A DNA stretch of 64,000 nt, from assembly GCA_004014935.1 (NCBI GenBank), contig CP025325.1, positions 1,426,001-1,490,000 on the forward strand. The letters run 5' to 3'. The translations under genes were made by a program, and so were the position numbers. Below are positions 10,965 to 20,330 of the stretch, piece by piece. Under the pieces are notes generated by a model. The model saw nothing but the letters and a program-made list of their open reading frames with translations, was not told where the DNA came from and searched no databases. This DNA comes from Saccharomycopsis malanga. Its lineage: Eukaryota > Ascomycota > Saccharomycetes > Ascoideales > Saccharomycopsidaceae. Position 1 is the stretch's first letter. Every line of letters begins with the position of its first letter.

Positions 10965-12620
10965 TTAATTAAACTCTTCCAAAGTAGCGTTTGGTTTGTC
11001 TTCAAATGGCGCCTTCAAGTTTTTTCTTCTACCATATTTGAAATAGAGCTTGTCACCAATGAAATCAAATTCTCTGAGGACTTTATCCAAATCGCTTTTT
11101 GTCAATGCAGCAGATACACAGACTCTTATTCTGGAACTAATGATAGGGGTAGCAGGATATCCCACAATAACGACGGCAATCCCTCTTTTGTACAATGCTC
11201 TAGCAACAGCAGGCAATTTATTAGGCACGTACAACAAGACAGGAATGACTGGAGAGTCGTCCATACCGTAAGCAATGAATCCCAATTTTCTCAAGCCAGC
11301 TCTAAGGTATCTGGAGTTGAAGGCAATACGTTGGATACGTTCCTTACCTTCACCCGGGTTAACTTCGCCTAAAATGATACGAGAAGAGGTATAGATCTGA
11401 GCACAAACCACTGGAGGAATAGCTTCGGCATAATAATCAGTCAAAGTGTCAAGTCTTAATCTATCAATGATTTGTTGATCGGCAGCAATATAACCACCAG
11501 CAGCACCAAAAGACTTGGTGAAAGTTCCCATCAAAATGTCAATCTTGGCTGGATCAAGGTTGAAGTAATCACAAACACCACGGCCATTTGGACCCATAGC
11601 ACCAATGGAATGAGCTTCATCAACAAACAAATAAAATCCGTACTTCTCCTTGAGAGCTACAATCTGAGGTAAGGCGCACATGGTACCTTCCATAGAATAC
11701 AAACCTTCTACACAAACCAAGATTTTCTTCCATGGTTTATGAGTTCTTGGTTGGCCTTGAACAATGTTTGTTCTGATGACTTTTTCAAGATTTTTAATAT
11801 CATTGTGTTGAAAGATCTTGATTGTTACACCAGAAACTCTGAGACCGGTTCTGATAGATGAATGGTTGAGTTCATCAGAAATTACAAGACATTCAGAGTC
11901 CAAAAACGAAGTGAAAAAATTACAATTTGTAGCAAACCCTTGAGAGAAAAGCATAGCATCATCCTTGCCAACAAATCTTGCCACCAACTTTTCAAGCTGT
12001 ACATGCAATGAAGTAGTACCAATAAAGGCTCTTGGACCATGGCCACTAGTACCATATTGCTTTAATACTTGTAAAGCATGATCAGTACAGGCACCCACGG
12101 ATTGAGCGAATCCCAAGTAATTGTATGAAGATAAATTTAAACAGTTGGTAACATTGCCGGTATATTGCAAAGTTTCGTTATAATCGTCGGAATATCTGTC
12201 ATAACAAGTGATATATCTTCCTGGAACACCTGTGGTGGGAATAGAAAAATTGTCATCAATCTTTCTCTTCAAACGACGAACATAGAAACTCTCCAAACGA
12301 GAGTAGTATGGAGCATATCCGTCCTGTTCAAGCACGTCTTGAAACTGTTTACGTGACAAGTACATACCAAAGAAATCCTTCAAATTACCCACAACAATCA
12401 AAATAAGATAATCCAAGTAAGTAAGTATGATGGTGAGATACGATGGCTCTTCAAGCTTTTCAACCTTGTAAGGTTGATTCACTGGATGTTGAGACACATA
12501 CAAAAACTCCTTGGATTCTAAAGAACCAAACTCTTTTTCGCGCTGCTCCTCCTTGGCTAATCCCTCATTTGGATTATACTCTGGGAGATCCAAGGACAAG
12601 TTGATTGGCTTCTGAGTCAT
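10965..12620 (-). CDS. LCB2: serine palmitoyltransferase catalytic subunit Lcb2
   Basis: A 551-residue PLP-dependent subunit of serine palmitoyltransferase. With Lcb1 it condenses serine and palmitoyl-CoA to 3-ketosphinganine at the ER, the first step of sphingolipid synthesis. The hydrophobic segment TIILTYLDYLILIVVG near residues 62-80 is the membrane anchor. The alpha-oxoamine synthase core follows: NLSSYNYLGF, then ISDELNHSSIR, then FVDEAHSIGAMGPNGRG, then GTFTKSFGAAGG, where Lys369 forms the PLP aldimine. I take the ATG complementary to 12618-12620 as start (MTQKPINLSL); the frame continues upstream only with non-ATG codons. Length is close to S. cerevisiae Lcb2 (561). A tandem TCCGCGACGG repeat lies about 340 bp upstream. 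Confidence 0.95.
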   Translation of the reverse strand: MTQKPINLSLDLPEYNPNEGLAKEEQREKEFGSLESKEFLYVSQHPVNQPYKVEKLEEPSYLTIILTYLDYLILIVVGNLKDFFGMYLSRKQFQDVLEQDGYAPYYSRLESFYVRRLKRKIDDNFSIPTTGVPGRYITCYDRYSDDYNETLQYTGNVTNCLNLSSYNYLGFAQSVGACTDHALQVLKQYGTSGHGPRAFIGTTSLHVQLEKLVARFVGKDDAMLFSQGFATNCNFFTSFLDSECLVISDELNHSSIRTGLRVSGVTIKIFQHNDIKNLEKVIRTNIVQGQPRTHKPWKKILVCVEGLYSMEGTMCALPQIVALKEKYGFYLFVDEAHSIGAMGPNGRGVCDYFNLDPAKIDILMGTFTKSFGAAGGYIAADQQIIDRLRLDTLTDYYAEAIPPVVCAQIYTSSRIILGEVNPGEGKERIQRIAFNSRYLRAGLRKLGFIAYGMDDSPVIPVLLYVPNKLPAVARALYKRGIAVVIVGYPATPIISSRIRVCVSAALTKSDLDKVLREFDFIGDKLYFKYGRRKNLKAPFEDKPNATLEEFN

Positions 12621-12958
12621 TTTGACAGATGGTAAGCAGTTTTTGATGAAATTACAGCCTAACCTGCTAGTAGAAGTTGACAAAATATAGCGAATGTAGG
12701 AAAATCAGATTCAATTGTCTGATGTCCAGTAGAAAGCCTAGATAATGCTAATAAAGGAGTGACTAGCAATGGATTTCTAGCAAATACTAAACAGCCAGCA
12801 AAAAGGCAGCTAAATAATGAGAAAAACAATCAAAAGTTTCACTTAAAGACAGTTTGCCTGAGTTCTGTCTTACTTATCAGGTTATATTGTTTTGATTATT
12901 AAAGATGGTGTTGAATTTTCAACCTTTTTTTTCAAATGGACAACGTTTTTCCCGTGTA

Positions 12959-12979
12959 TCCGCGACGGTTCCGCGACGG
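12959..12979. promoter_or_regulatory. tandem 10-bp GC-rich repeat upstream of LCB2
   Basis: TCCGCGACGG occurs twice, at 12959-12968 and 12970-12979, one base apart in an otherwise AT-rich spacer. The junction creates CGG-TT-CCG, an inverted CGG pair of the kind read by Zn2Cys6 regulators. It lies about 340 bp upstream of the LCB2 start, so a promoter role is plausible. The binding protein cannot be named from the sequence. Confidence 0.4.
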
Positions 12980-13919
12980 CTGTACTAAAGAATATACAAC
13001 TATGACATGTATTCTTATTATTGGCAGATAGGAAGATTTAGTAATAGTTTCGGTAAACTCGTGCAAAGAGTCAAGTTCCAGTTAATTCTCCTGGAAGTTT
13101 GAGGATTTAACATGGTTAAACATAGTTTTGCGGACACTAAATGGTCAAATTTTTTTTCTGTTCTCGATATTCTCTTTATAATTTTCCAATTTCTATTGCA
13201 CTATCTTATATAGATACTTTCTGATATATTAAGTCATTAGCATTCCAATCACTCCAAAAGCGCAGGATATCGAGGATTTCTTTGCAGTACCCTTTAGCTC
13301 AACTGAGACTCAACGTAAGCGATAGCGAGTTGAGGTGTAGATTAAGTTAATTTATCCATCTTAAAAAGAAAAGATTTTCACCATCCGTATCTTTTGAAAG
13401 ACATGCCAAGGGATTCTTGAATGGTGTTATGTTACTCTGAAAACATGTTTTACCAAAAATTTGAGTCTTCGGGGAAATTATATACAAACAAGTTACTATT
13501 ATATCAATTCTGAACCATTTCTATGCTATACAACAAAGGTTTCGATTGCTTGTAAGAACATAAAGCCTATAACAAAACTCCATATAATATCAACATATAT
13601 CAACCTAACGGTTTTCTTCAATAGTTTCCTAATCTGATGTGTTTTTATATTAAATTTTTGAATCACCCTATTGAGCTTGATTTCTCTATTTGTTCCTTGG
13701 AGAGGCATCTCCAAAGGGGTCTTTTGGAGAACTTGATCCTTCACGAGATGCAAAACTTGATTCTAAAACGTTCTTTTACACAATGAATAAAAACATCAAA
13801 CGCAATGTCTGATTTCCTTACAAGCCATGATTAACCCAGTTGAATATTTTAGTTTAGATAAAAAAAGAAGAACAAAAAAAAATTTGATCTCAAAAAAATC
13901 AACTATCAATTTTTAATCA

Positions 13920-14340
13920 AAGAATAGAATCTCCATTTACTACCGTGAAACGTCTTGCTTCCAAGTACTTGGAAGATGAAGACCATATTTAGATGACCAA
14001 TGTAGAGCCCATAAAATTAACCACATTAAGAGTAATAAATATTTTTATGGAGCATTAGGTCAAGGAATTTCTGAAGCTCCAAAATTGAGATATTTAAATT
14101 AAAGTAGAAACGGTGCAACAAAATTAATTTCTCTTAACAACTTGACCAAACTGAAAACTCTCAATCCCAACTAACTAAATTGACCTTATTGAATTTTTCT
14201 AATGATCTAATTACTGTTCTACAAATTACATTGAAAACCCTTGTGTCGACCGACAACAGTATTGAGCGAATGAACTGAGTGTTGAGCAATTTCAATGAGC
14301 TCTCTTTTATAAGCTTGCCAAAGAAAATGATTAAGAGTAT
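13920..14340 (+). pseudogene. possible decayed leucine-rich-repeat gene
   Basis: Plus-strand frames in this stretch read as fragments of leucine-rich repeats: APKLRYLN near 14079, then TKLISLNNLTKLKTLNP near 14117, then TKLTLLNFSNDLITVL near 14176. Each fragment ends at a stop or shifts frame, so no intact protein can be made. The Leu spacing (LxxLxxLxxL with Asn after) is that of LRRs, but the fragments are short and could be chance in AT-rich DNA. No intact source gene is present in the window. Confidence 0.35.
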
Positions 14341-14341
14341 T

Positions 14342-14453
14342 AAAAACAAACAAACAAACTCAATTCCTAATTTTGGCTCATTCGAAAGGTGGAAAAACAA
14401 ACAAACAAACTCAATTCCTGATCTTTCCACCTTTAGAATGAGCCAAAATTAGG
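14342..14453. repeat. 30-bp near-perfect inverted repeat with embedded 27-bp direct repeat
   Basis: Arms 14366-14395 and 14424-14453 are reverse complements over 30 bases with one mismatch, around a 28-base loop. In addition a 27-base unit (starting AAAAACAAACAAACAAAC) is repeated directly at 14342-14368 and 14393-14419. Together they suggest a local fold-back duplication. A transcript would form a long hairpin. Confidence 0.9.
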
Positions 14454-14963
14454 TTGATGAGATAAAGTAAGAAAGGTAGTACGTTCTCCCAATTAACTTC
14501 TCTGTTCTCTTACGATTGAAATAAAAAATTTTTGCAGCAAATAATTCAATTCTTTCCTCAACGTAAAATAAGCTTAAGGAGTGGCTCATTGGTTATGTAA
14601 ATAAGCTGTGCGAGCCATAGAAAAGGTGCGAAAAGTCTTTCTAAGACATATAAAATAAGATTTGCATTTATTTACTGATATACATTGGTTCAGAATGTAC
14701 AGAAATTACTAATGTCTCGCTGAAAACGAGTCTATTGTACAGTAGTTTAAAAACCGCAAACATCTGCGTAAACTACAAGTTACCAACTCTATTTGACATC
14801 ATTTAGATGCCATTGTAATGGTTTAATAGATAAAGTTGTGAAAAATGGAGATGTGTGGAGATCGCACACCAGGGCCATCCGATATGAAAAATATATAGAT
14901 ACATTATATAATGCTACCGACAATATTAGTCATTGAATGTTAGGAATTAACAAATTGTAGAAA

Positions 14964-16538
14964 ATGAGCAAAACTAGGACTCTTGTGCTGTTTAAAAACG
15001 CACTTTTCAAGCCTTTGGATTTGAAATTTGGACTGCAGTGGGTGTTTGAGAAGCCGATAAATGATTTTCAGATAAAATCAAATGAAAAATGGGCTGTGAT
15101 TGGAAGCCAAAAGACGGAATTTCTCAAAGTATTGAACAATGAATATCTTGCTGAGCCAGTTCTACTGCGGAAATTTCCGTTTCTTGCCAGTTTAAAAGAA
15201 TGGCCCCTGTCATCGATTGCGTTTTTGAATTTCAATAAAAATACTTTGCCTAAAGTGCACTTAAGTGCACGGTACGAATTTTTCAAGGAAGATCTTGATG
15301 AGACAGTATACAATTTTGTAACTCATCATTTAGTAAATGCCAACAAGCAAGCCATTGACATGGCTCGCGTGGATAGAGTGCTCAGATTGTTGGAGTTGAC
15401 ATCTTTGAAAGACAATTGGTTGATGGGATTGAGTAACGGACAACTTCGACGTGCAAGATTCGCACGAGCTTTAGTTAAAAAACCAAAGTTGCTACTTGTG
15501 GATGATCCTTTTCTTGGTTTAGATCCCGTGGCTACCCAAAAGATCTCTAATATCTTGGGCCGCCTAGGCACAAGAGACAATTCAGTGTCTGATAACAAAG
15601 AGCCCCATATAGAAGAGCCATACGTAATAATAGGGCTTCGGTTACAAGACCCAATTCCGGACTGGGTGACCCATATCGCTATTGTGGATAAGACCGGTGT
15701 TACCAAGTCTGGATTAAAGACCGCTTTGCTTGAAGATGTTAAGATTTTGAAGGAAGAGGAAGATAAGGAAGCACTTGTGCACAAGGCAAGTGTTACCAGT
15801 GAAATTATTAACAATATTTGGAAAAATAAGAAAAACTCATTTGCTAATACAACCGCTTCTCATATCCAATTCAATAATGTGTCAATTTCTTACCGTGGAA
15901 AACAAATCATCAAAAACTTTAGTCTTGACATTAAACGAGGAGAAAAATGGCATGTAAGGGGCAACAATGGAACTGGAAAAACAACTCTTTTAAGCTTAGT
16001 GATGGCAGACCATCCGCAATCATGGAATTCAGGAATAATTATCAATGGTGTGCCACGTAAGACTGGCAAACAAAACTATTTTGACATCAATAAAGATATT
16101 AGTTTTAGTTCACCCGAGCTTCATGCAATTTTCCCTACTAATTTAACAGTACGCCAGGCATTGCTTACAGGCTCAAATATTGGCAGTAATTTTATTGTGC
16201 CCAAAAATGGCATCACACAAGATACATATGAGAACATTGATTTCTTGATGCGCGAGTTCGGACTTGTTGAAAAGCAAGACACCAAGTTTGGGGATTTGAG
16301 TATCAGTGATCAAAAAGTCGTTCTTTTTGCTAGAGCAATTTTAAAGGCTCCTGATATATTAATTTTGGACGAGGCTCTTAGTTGTATGGACGAAGAAATG
16401 ATTGTGGTGTGTAAAGGCATTTTGAGGAAGTGGCCAGGAACAGTATTAGCAATTGCCCATGTTGAGAATGAGGTGCCAGAGTGTGATCACTTTGTTAAAT
16501 TGCTTGGACCGGGAGAATACGAGGAGGGAACTATATAG
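14964..16538 (+). CDS. tandem ABC ATPase, YDR061W/ModF-like
   Basis: A 524-residue soluble protein with two ABC nucleotide-binding domains and no membrane segments, matching S. cerevisiae YDR061W (539 residues, function unclear). The first half has a degenerate Walker A (IGSQKTEF) but keeps LSNGQLRRARFARAL and the Walker B LLLVDDPFLGLD. The second half has a good Walker A (GNNGTGKTT near residue 335) and Walker B LILDEALSCMD, with a weak signature (LSISDQ). The asymmetry suggests only one competent ATP site. Its neighbour LCB2 is also its neighbour in S. cerevisiae. It contains several CTG codons early on (for example in TLVLFKN), which would read Ser if the CTG-clade code applies. Confidence 0.85.
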   Translation: MSKTRTLVLFKNALFKPLDLKFGLQWVFEKPINDFQIKSNEKWAVIGSQKTEFLKVLNNEYLAEPVLLRKFPFLASLKEWPLSSIAFLNFNKNTLPKVHLSARYEFFKEDLDETVYNFVTHHLVNANKQAIDMARVDRVLRLLELTSLKDNWLMGLSNGQLRRARFARALVKKPKLLLVDDPFLGLDPVATQKISNILGRLGTRDNSVSDNKEPHIEEPYVIIGLRLQDPIPDWVTHIAIVDKTGVTKSGLKTALLEDVKILKEEEDKEALVHKASVTSEIINNIWKNKKNSFANTTASHIQFNNVSISYRGKQIIKNFSLDIKRGEKWHVRGNNGTGKTTLLSLVMADHPQSWNSGIIINGVPRKTGKQNYFDINKDISFSSPELHAIFPTNLTVRQALLTGSNIGSNFIVPKNGITQDTYENIDFLMREFGLVEKQDTKFGDLSISDQKVVLFARAILKAPDILILDEALSCMDEEMIVVCKGILRKWPGTVLAIAHVENEVPECDHFVKLLGPGEYEEGTI

Positions 16539-17050
16539 ATGATGAACATAATATATAAGGTAGAACATTTGGCTTAATCAACAGCGTTTCTTATCAAAAA
16601 TAGATATATGTTTACATTTTGAATGTGTAAAGTACCTATTCATGATGCTACCACAAATAAACAAAGGAATTATCATCCGTTGTTTCCTAACAGACAGTAA
16701 TTAAAAGGGAAGGTATACATATCAGCATATATTTCGGAAATCTCTATAGACGACGAACAAATTCAATCTTGAAACAAATTGCGAATATTTTATCGAACAT
16801 AAAAGAAAAATCACACTGATTAATTCCTTTCTTTACTATATATCAACATAACCAGATCCTAAAACTAAGTCTCATCTTATAACTTTCCTATTGCCATTCT
16901 TGGTTCTCATGTTGAGATCCGGCATACATCATCAATATCACCATCACTCGCAACCATAAAAAATTATTGAAAAATTGAACGTGTAAAGCAGCCTTGTATT
17001 AACAACATCTGCACCATATTGAGCTTTACCGCCGAGACTACAGATATACA
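16539..17050. other. intergenic, upstream of TIM12
   Basis: AT-rich spacer downstream of the ABC ATPase gene that leads into the TIM12 start. No gene or RNA seen. Confidence 0.6.
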
Positions 17051-17479
17051 ATGTCATTTTTTCTCAACAACAGCATACAGTCATCACAGGAAGTCGATGA
17101 GCAGAAACTCAAGCTTGCGGAGATTCATCTCAACGCGCAGTCGCAGACTTATACAAAGTAAGTGATTTTACATTGGACTGAATAGAACATGATGATACTA
17201 ATGTCATTAGTCTTTTAAACAGTTGCAGAAGCAAATGTATACCGCATGAATATGGCGAGAATGATCTTAACAAAGGAGAGTCCGTGTGTGTTGACCGTTG
17301 TGTAAACAAGTTTTTTAAGGTGAATCTTCTCATAGGGCAGGTAAGTAGGATGGTATAATACTTTAGTTTGACATGTAGGGGTACTAACATCTTGTAAGTA
17401 TGTTCAGAATCACAAGTATGCAAATCCAGAGAATCTTCCGGCGTATCAAAACCTTCCACGGGGCCGGGACGACCAGTGA
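17051..17479 (+). CDS. TIM12: mitochondrial import small Tim, Tim12 (two mini-introns)
   Basis: Three exons join to a 102-residue small Tim protein: 17051-17157, 17211-17340 and 17408-17479. Intron 1 (53 nt) has GTAAGT, branch TACTAAT and TTAG; intron 2 (67 nt) has GTAAGT, TACTAAC and TTCAG. The product begins MSFFLNNSIQSSQEV and carries the twin CX3C motif, CRSKC then CVDRC, separated by IPHEYGENDLNKGESV. This matches S. cerevisiae Tim12 (109 residues; MSFFLNS start and CIPHE block) better than Tim9 or Tim10. Tim12 is a peripheral inner-membrane subunit that docks Tim9-Tim10 on the TIM22 translocase for carrier-protein insertion. Unspliced, no long frame is visible, so the gene is easy to miss. 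Confidence 0.9.
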
Positions 17480-19082
17480 AAGTGTTCAATTGAACCTGTG
17501 AATAGGCCATCTGCATGGCACTTGCTACTGCTGTCTCTATAGCAGTAGTGTATCGATAATGACGATGTTAATGAGCTGTTGTTTTAGTAGGATCTGTGAT
17601 TGGGTGCTTAGCAAGGGCAATGATACCTTGGATAACCCATATATGTATATATCAAGTATGTCTAGCGGACAACCGGGTAGGTTTTGTAATTTTACGAATG
17701 ATTAAACGAAGTGACCTGCTCATTGTAGAAAGCAGTACTATTGAGCATTGTTAACTTCCGGAAATGAACAGTTTTAGACATGGAAGATTAGTGAGAGATG
17801 TAAAAATTTAAAGAAAAATTGACAATCAAATACTCCATAATAAGAAAATACGAAATAATATATAATAACAGAATCAACATAGTTCTCTCAAAAATGTGAA
17901 ATGAAATCCTGGTTGTATTGTAAAGACTAGCCAAGATTGTAATAAATGCCTCCCAAAAAGCCTAAATGATTCAATTCAACTCAATCGGCCAAACTCCATG
18001 CACCCAAAATATGGTAACCAGCCTACAACATCGACATAGATCATACCCACTAGTAAAAAGAATCATTTATGATTCTTAAATATCATACAATACTACACTA
18101 TTGTACTATAGTAAAGTGCAATAACACACCCATTTTAGAGTAAATTGGTCTCACCATGCATCACTTGCGTCGCCCTTTACGCGTTGCCACGTGCTACTAA
18201 GCATAGTTACGAGCCCCGATACGGAGTTACGAACCCGCGCCGTGCCGCTCCTCCATAATAAGCCCAGTAACAAGGGTTTCTCCTATATATTTGCTCTCAC
18301 TATCTATATACTACACATCACTACTGTTACTCTTCCCATACTAACACCATACTGTGTGCTTTCCCCCATACAACCCTCAATGTATGTATGACCTGCGCGC
18401 GTGCGTGCGTCTTGCCTTGACTGGTCTCATCAAACGACGCCTTTCCACATCAATTGGCTGGTCACTGCCATTGGTTTTTAAATTAATTCTTTTTTATTAA
18501 ATTATTGATACTACTATCTTTTATTTTATTTTTGCTCCTTGTTATGGCAAGCGCTCTGGAGCATTTACGCACCAGACGATCGCTTAATATTTTGTCAAAG
18601 CTGTCAACGCAATGCCGTGCTAGAGTTGTTCTACAGAAATACAGGTGCCCATGGACTTTCGAACAGATTAATTGGTCTATCCTTTGAGATTGCTGTCCCT
18701 TCTATTTTTTTGCTGGGCTGGCGCTCATACAAAAAAATAAAGGGCAAAAATCGGACGCTTTTCTCAATAGATAGCGGAAATGGCATAGACCTGGAAAAAT
18801 AGGTGCGTGGTGGCGGGTGAGCGTGCAGTTGCGTGCGTAATTTTCAGCACCCACCTGCGTAGTATACTGCCCTACGCGCGGTTTACAGCATTTGCTACCA
18901 AGGCTGCGCAACCACCCTTAACACTGTGAAAATTATAATAAGAGCGTGTTCCTACTCTGTTTTTCTTAGCACTCTAGCATTACTATTACTTTCTACTCTC
19001 TTTTTTTTGTTTTGTTTTTCTGTTCCTAAGCATTCATCGTTTTTGTATATTAACATCTGTACCATAGTTTATCTCATTCACA
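17480..19082. other. 1.6-kb region upstream of NHP6
   Basis: No supported gene. A GC-richer patch at about 18170-18245 contains CACGTG (18188-18193, a Cbf1-type E-box), ACGCGT (18179-18184) and two similar motifs, GTTACGAGCCCC and GTTACGAACCCG. Two CCAAT boxes (as ATTGG) lie near 18455 and 18472. These could be promoter elements for NHP6, for an unseen transcript, or both. Frames of up to 87 codons here have no recognisable product. Confidence 0.45.
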
Positions 19083-19431
19083 ATGGCTACTGGCGAACCA
19101 ACTAGAAGACGTGCTAAGTCCTCCAGAAAGAAGAAGGGTATGTTTACAGTTTATTTTTCGCATCGCATGTATATTGCACGTTACTAACTATGCAGACCCA
19201 AATGCTCCAAAGAGATCATTGTCCGCTTACATGTTCTTTGCCAACGAGAACAGAGACATTATCAGAGCTGAAAACCCAGATGCCACCTTTGGTGACGTTG
19301 GAAAATTGCTCGGTGACAAATGGAAGTCTCTTAGCCCTGAGGAAAGAACCCCATACGAATCCAAGGCTGCTGCTGACAAGAAGAGATACGAGCAACAAAA
19401 GGCTGCTTACCAAGAAAAATTAAACAATTAA
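19083..19431 (+). CDS. NHP6: HMG-box chromatin protein Nhp6 (one intron)
   Basis: Two exons, 19083-19137 and 19196-19431, give a 96-residue protein. The 58-nt intron has GTATGT, TACTAAC and GCAG. A basic tail ([12 protein letters not shown]) precedes one HMG box (about residues 20-90: [21 protein letters not shown], then [12 protein letters not shown], then [13 protein letters not shown]). Nhp6 bends DNA non-specifically in the nucleus and assists FACT, Pol III initiation and nucleosome remodelling. Length and layout match S. cerevisiae Nhp6A/B (93-99 residues), which as I recall lack this intron. Codon use is strongly biased (TTG, GAA, AAG), as expected for high expression. Confidence 0.96.
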
Positions 19432-20330
19432 ATTTGACGTTTTGTCGTGTATAAACTCTTGTTTTTTTGAATGCTCCTTTTCATTATGCTCTGCTTTGTT
19501 GAATAAGACGCGTACCGAACGCGTCTTTTTTTTGTCTAAAAAGGTTTTACAATTACAATGGCCTAACAGTTGTCAATGGGGCTACACTTTTTTTTCCACA
19601 ATTTCTACTTTCGTGCGTTTTGTATTTTTACTATTTAGTCTCTTTTTTTTTTCGGTATTATTGGTTTAAGTTGAAAAAATCAGTGTATTATTTATCTTAC
19701 TCGTGTAATTAGATATAAGGACCCGTTTGAAATGCCTCGTCTGACACTTGCGTTTGAACGCATAATATAACGTCTGTCTGCTTTAACAAACATATAATAG
19801 CATCAACACGCATCTCAACATAAGTTGCGGGTAACCGGAGGCTCTCGTCTCCTTTTCTGGAGGTGAAAAATCGTCGACTTTTTTTTTTCGAAAAAAGAGG
19901 CAAAATTGAGAGGAAACATACATAGTCTAAGAAAGGGAGAAGAGATCTTGAAAAAGATATACATACATACACACATCCATTCACATTTAACGTTTAATTT
20001 TCTTGTGTTTTGAAGCCTGAATAAATCAATACTTCAATTCTGAGAAAACACATCATTCCAATTTTCGTTTTGTCTTGTATTCCAGTGAGCTTATCTCTGT
20101 TTTGATTGCGTCTTCTATTCGAGTAGTGAATAGAAAAACATCAGCAAAGAAGCACCCAATTCCACAGATATCAACAGGATATTTTTTCAGCAGGCATCAT
20201 CTGTCACTTATCACTTGTCAGCTTGCTATCAATCAAGAAAGAACTGACCAGTACGACGTGCTATCAATCTGTCTTGGAAATATCATTAACCTGACGTCTG
20301 TTCATCGCATATCACACACACATAAATATA
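19432..20330. other. intergenic NHP6-DEF1
   Basis: A 900-bp spacer with T-rich tracts after NHP6 and the DEF1 promoter or leader. A 91-codon frame on the minus strand (19709-19984) and a 101-codon frame on plus (20075-20380) have low-complexity, unrecognised products. Confidence 0.5.
19505..19533 (+). terminator. terminator-like hairpin with T-tract 3' of NHP6
   Basis: A perfect 9-bp stem (19505-19513 with 19519-19527) around a 5-base loop runs directly into eight T residues. It lies 73 bp after the NHP6 stop codon. The shape is that of an intrinsic terminator, unusual for a Pol II gene; each arm also contains ACGCGT. It may mark the 3' end, block transcription, or be a paired MluI box by chance. 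Confidence 0.5.

Larger units (their letters stand above)
12621..14963. other. 2.3-kb shared upstream region of LCB2 and the ABC ATPase gene
   Basis: Long divergent spacer. Apart from the GC-rich direct repeat, the LRR-like remnant and the inverted repeat listed separately, it is AT-rich with only short frames (75 codons at 13526-13753, -, unrecognised). Confidence 0.5.

Noticed and set aside
18305-18400. Possible small spliced gene around ATACTAAC at 18313 and GTATGT near 18383
   Set aside because: Branch-like and donor-like strings are in the wrong order and no frame joins across them.
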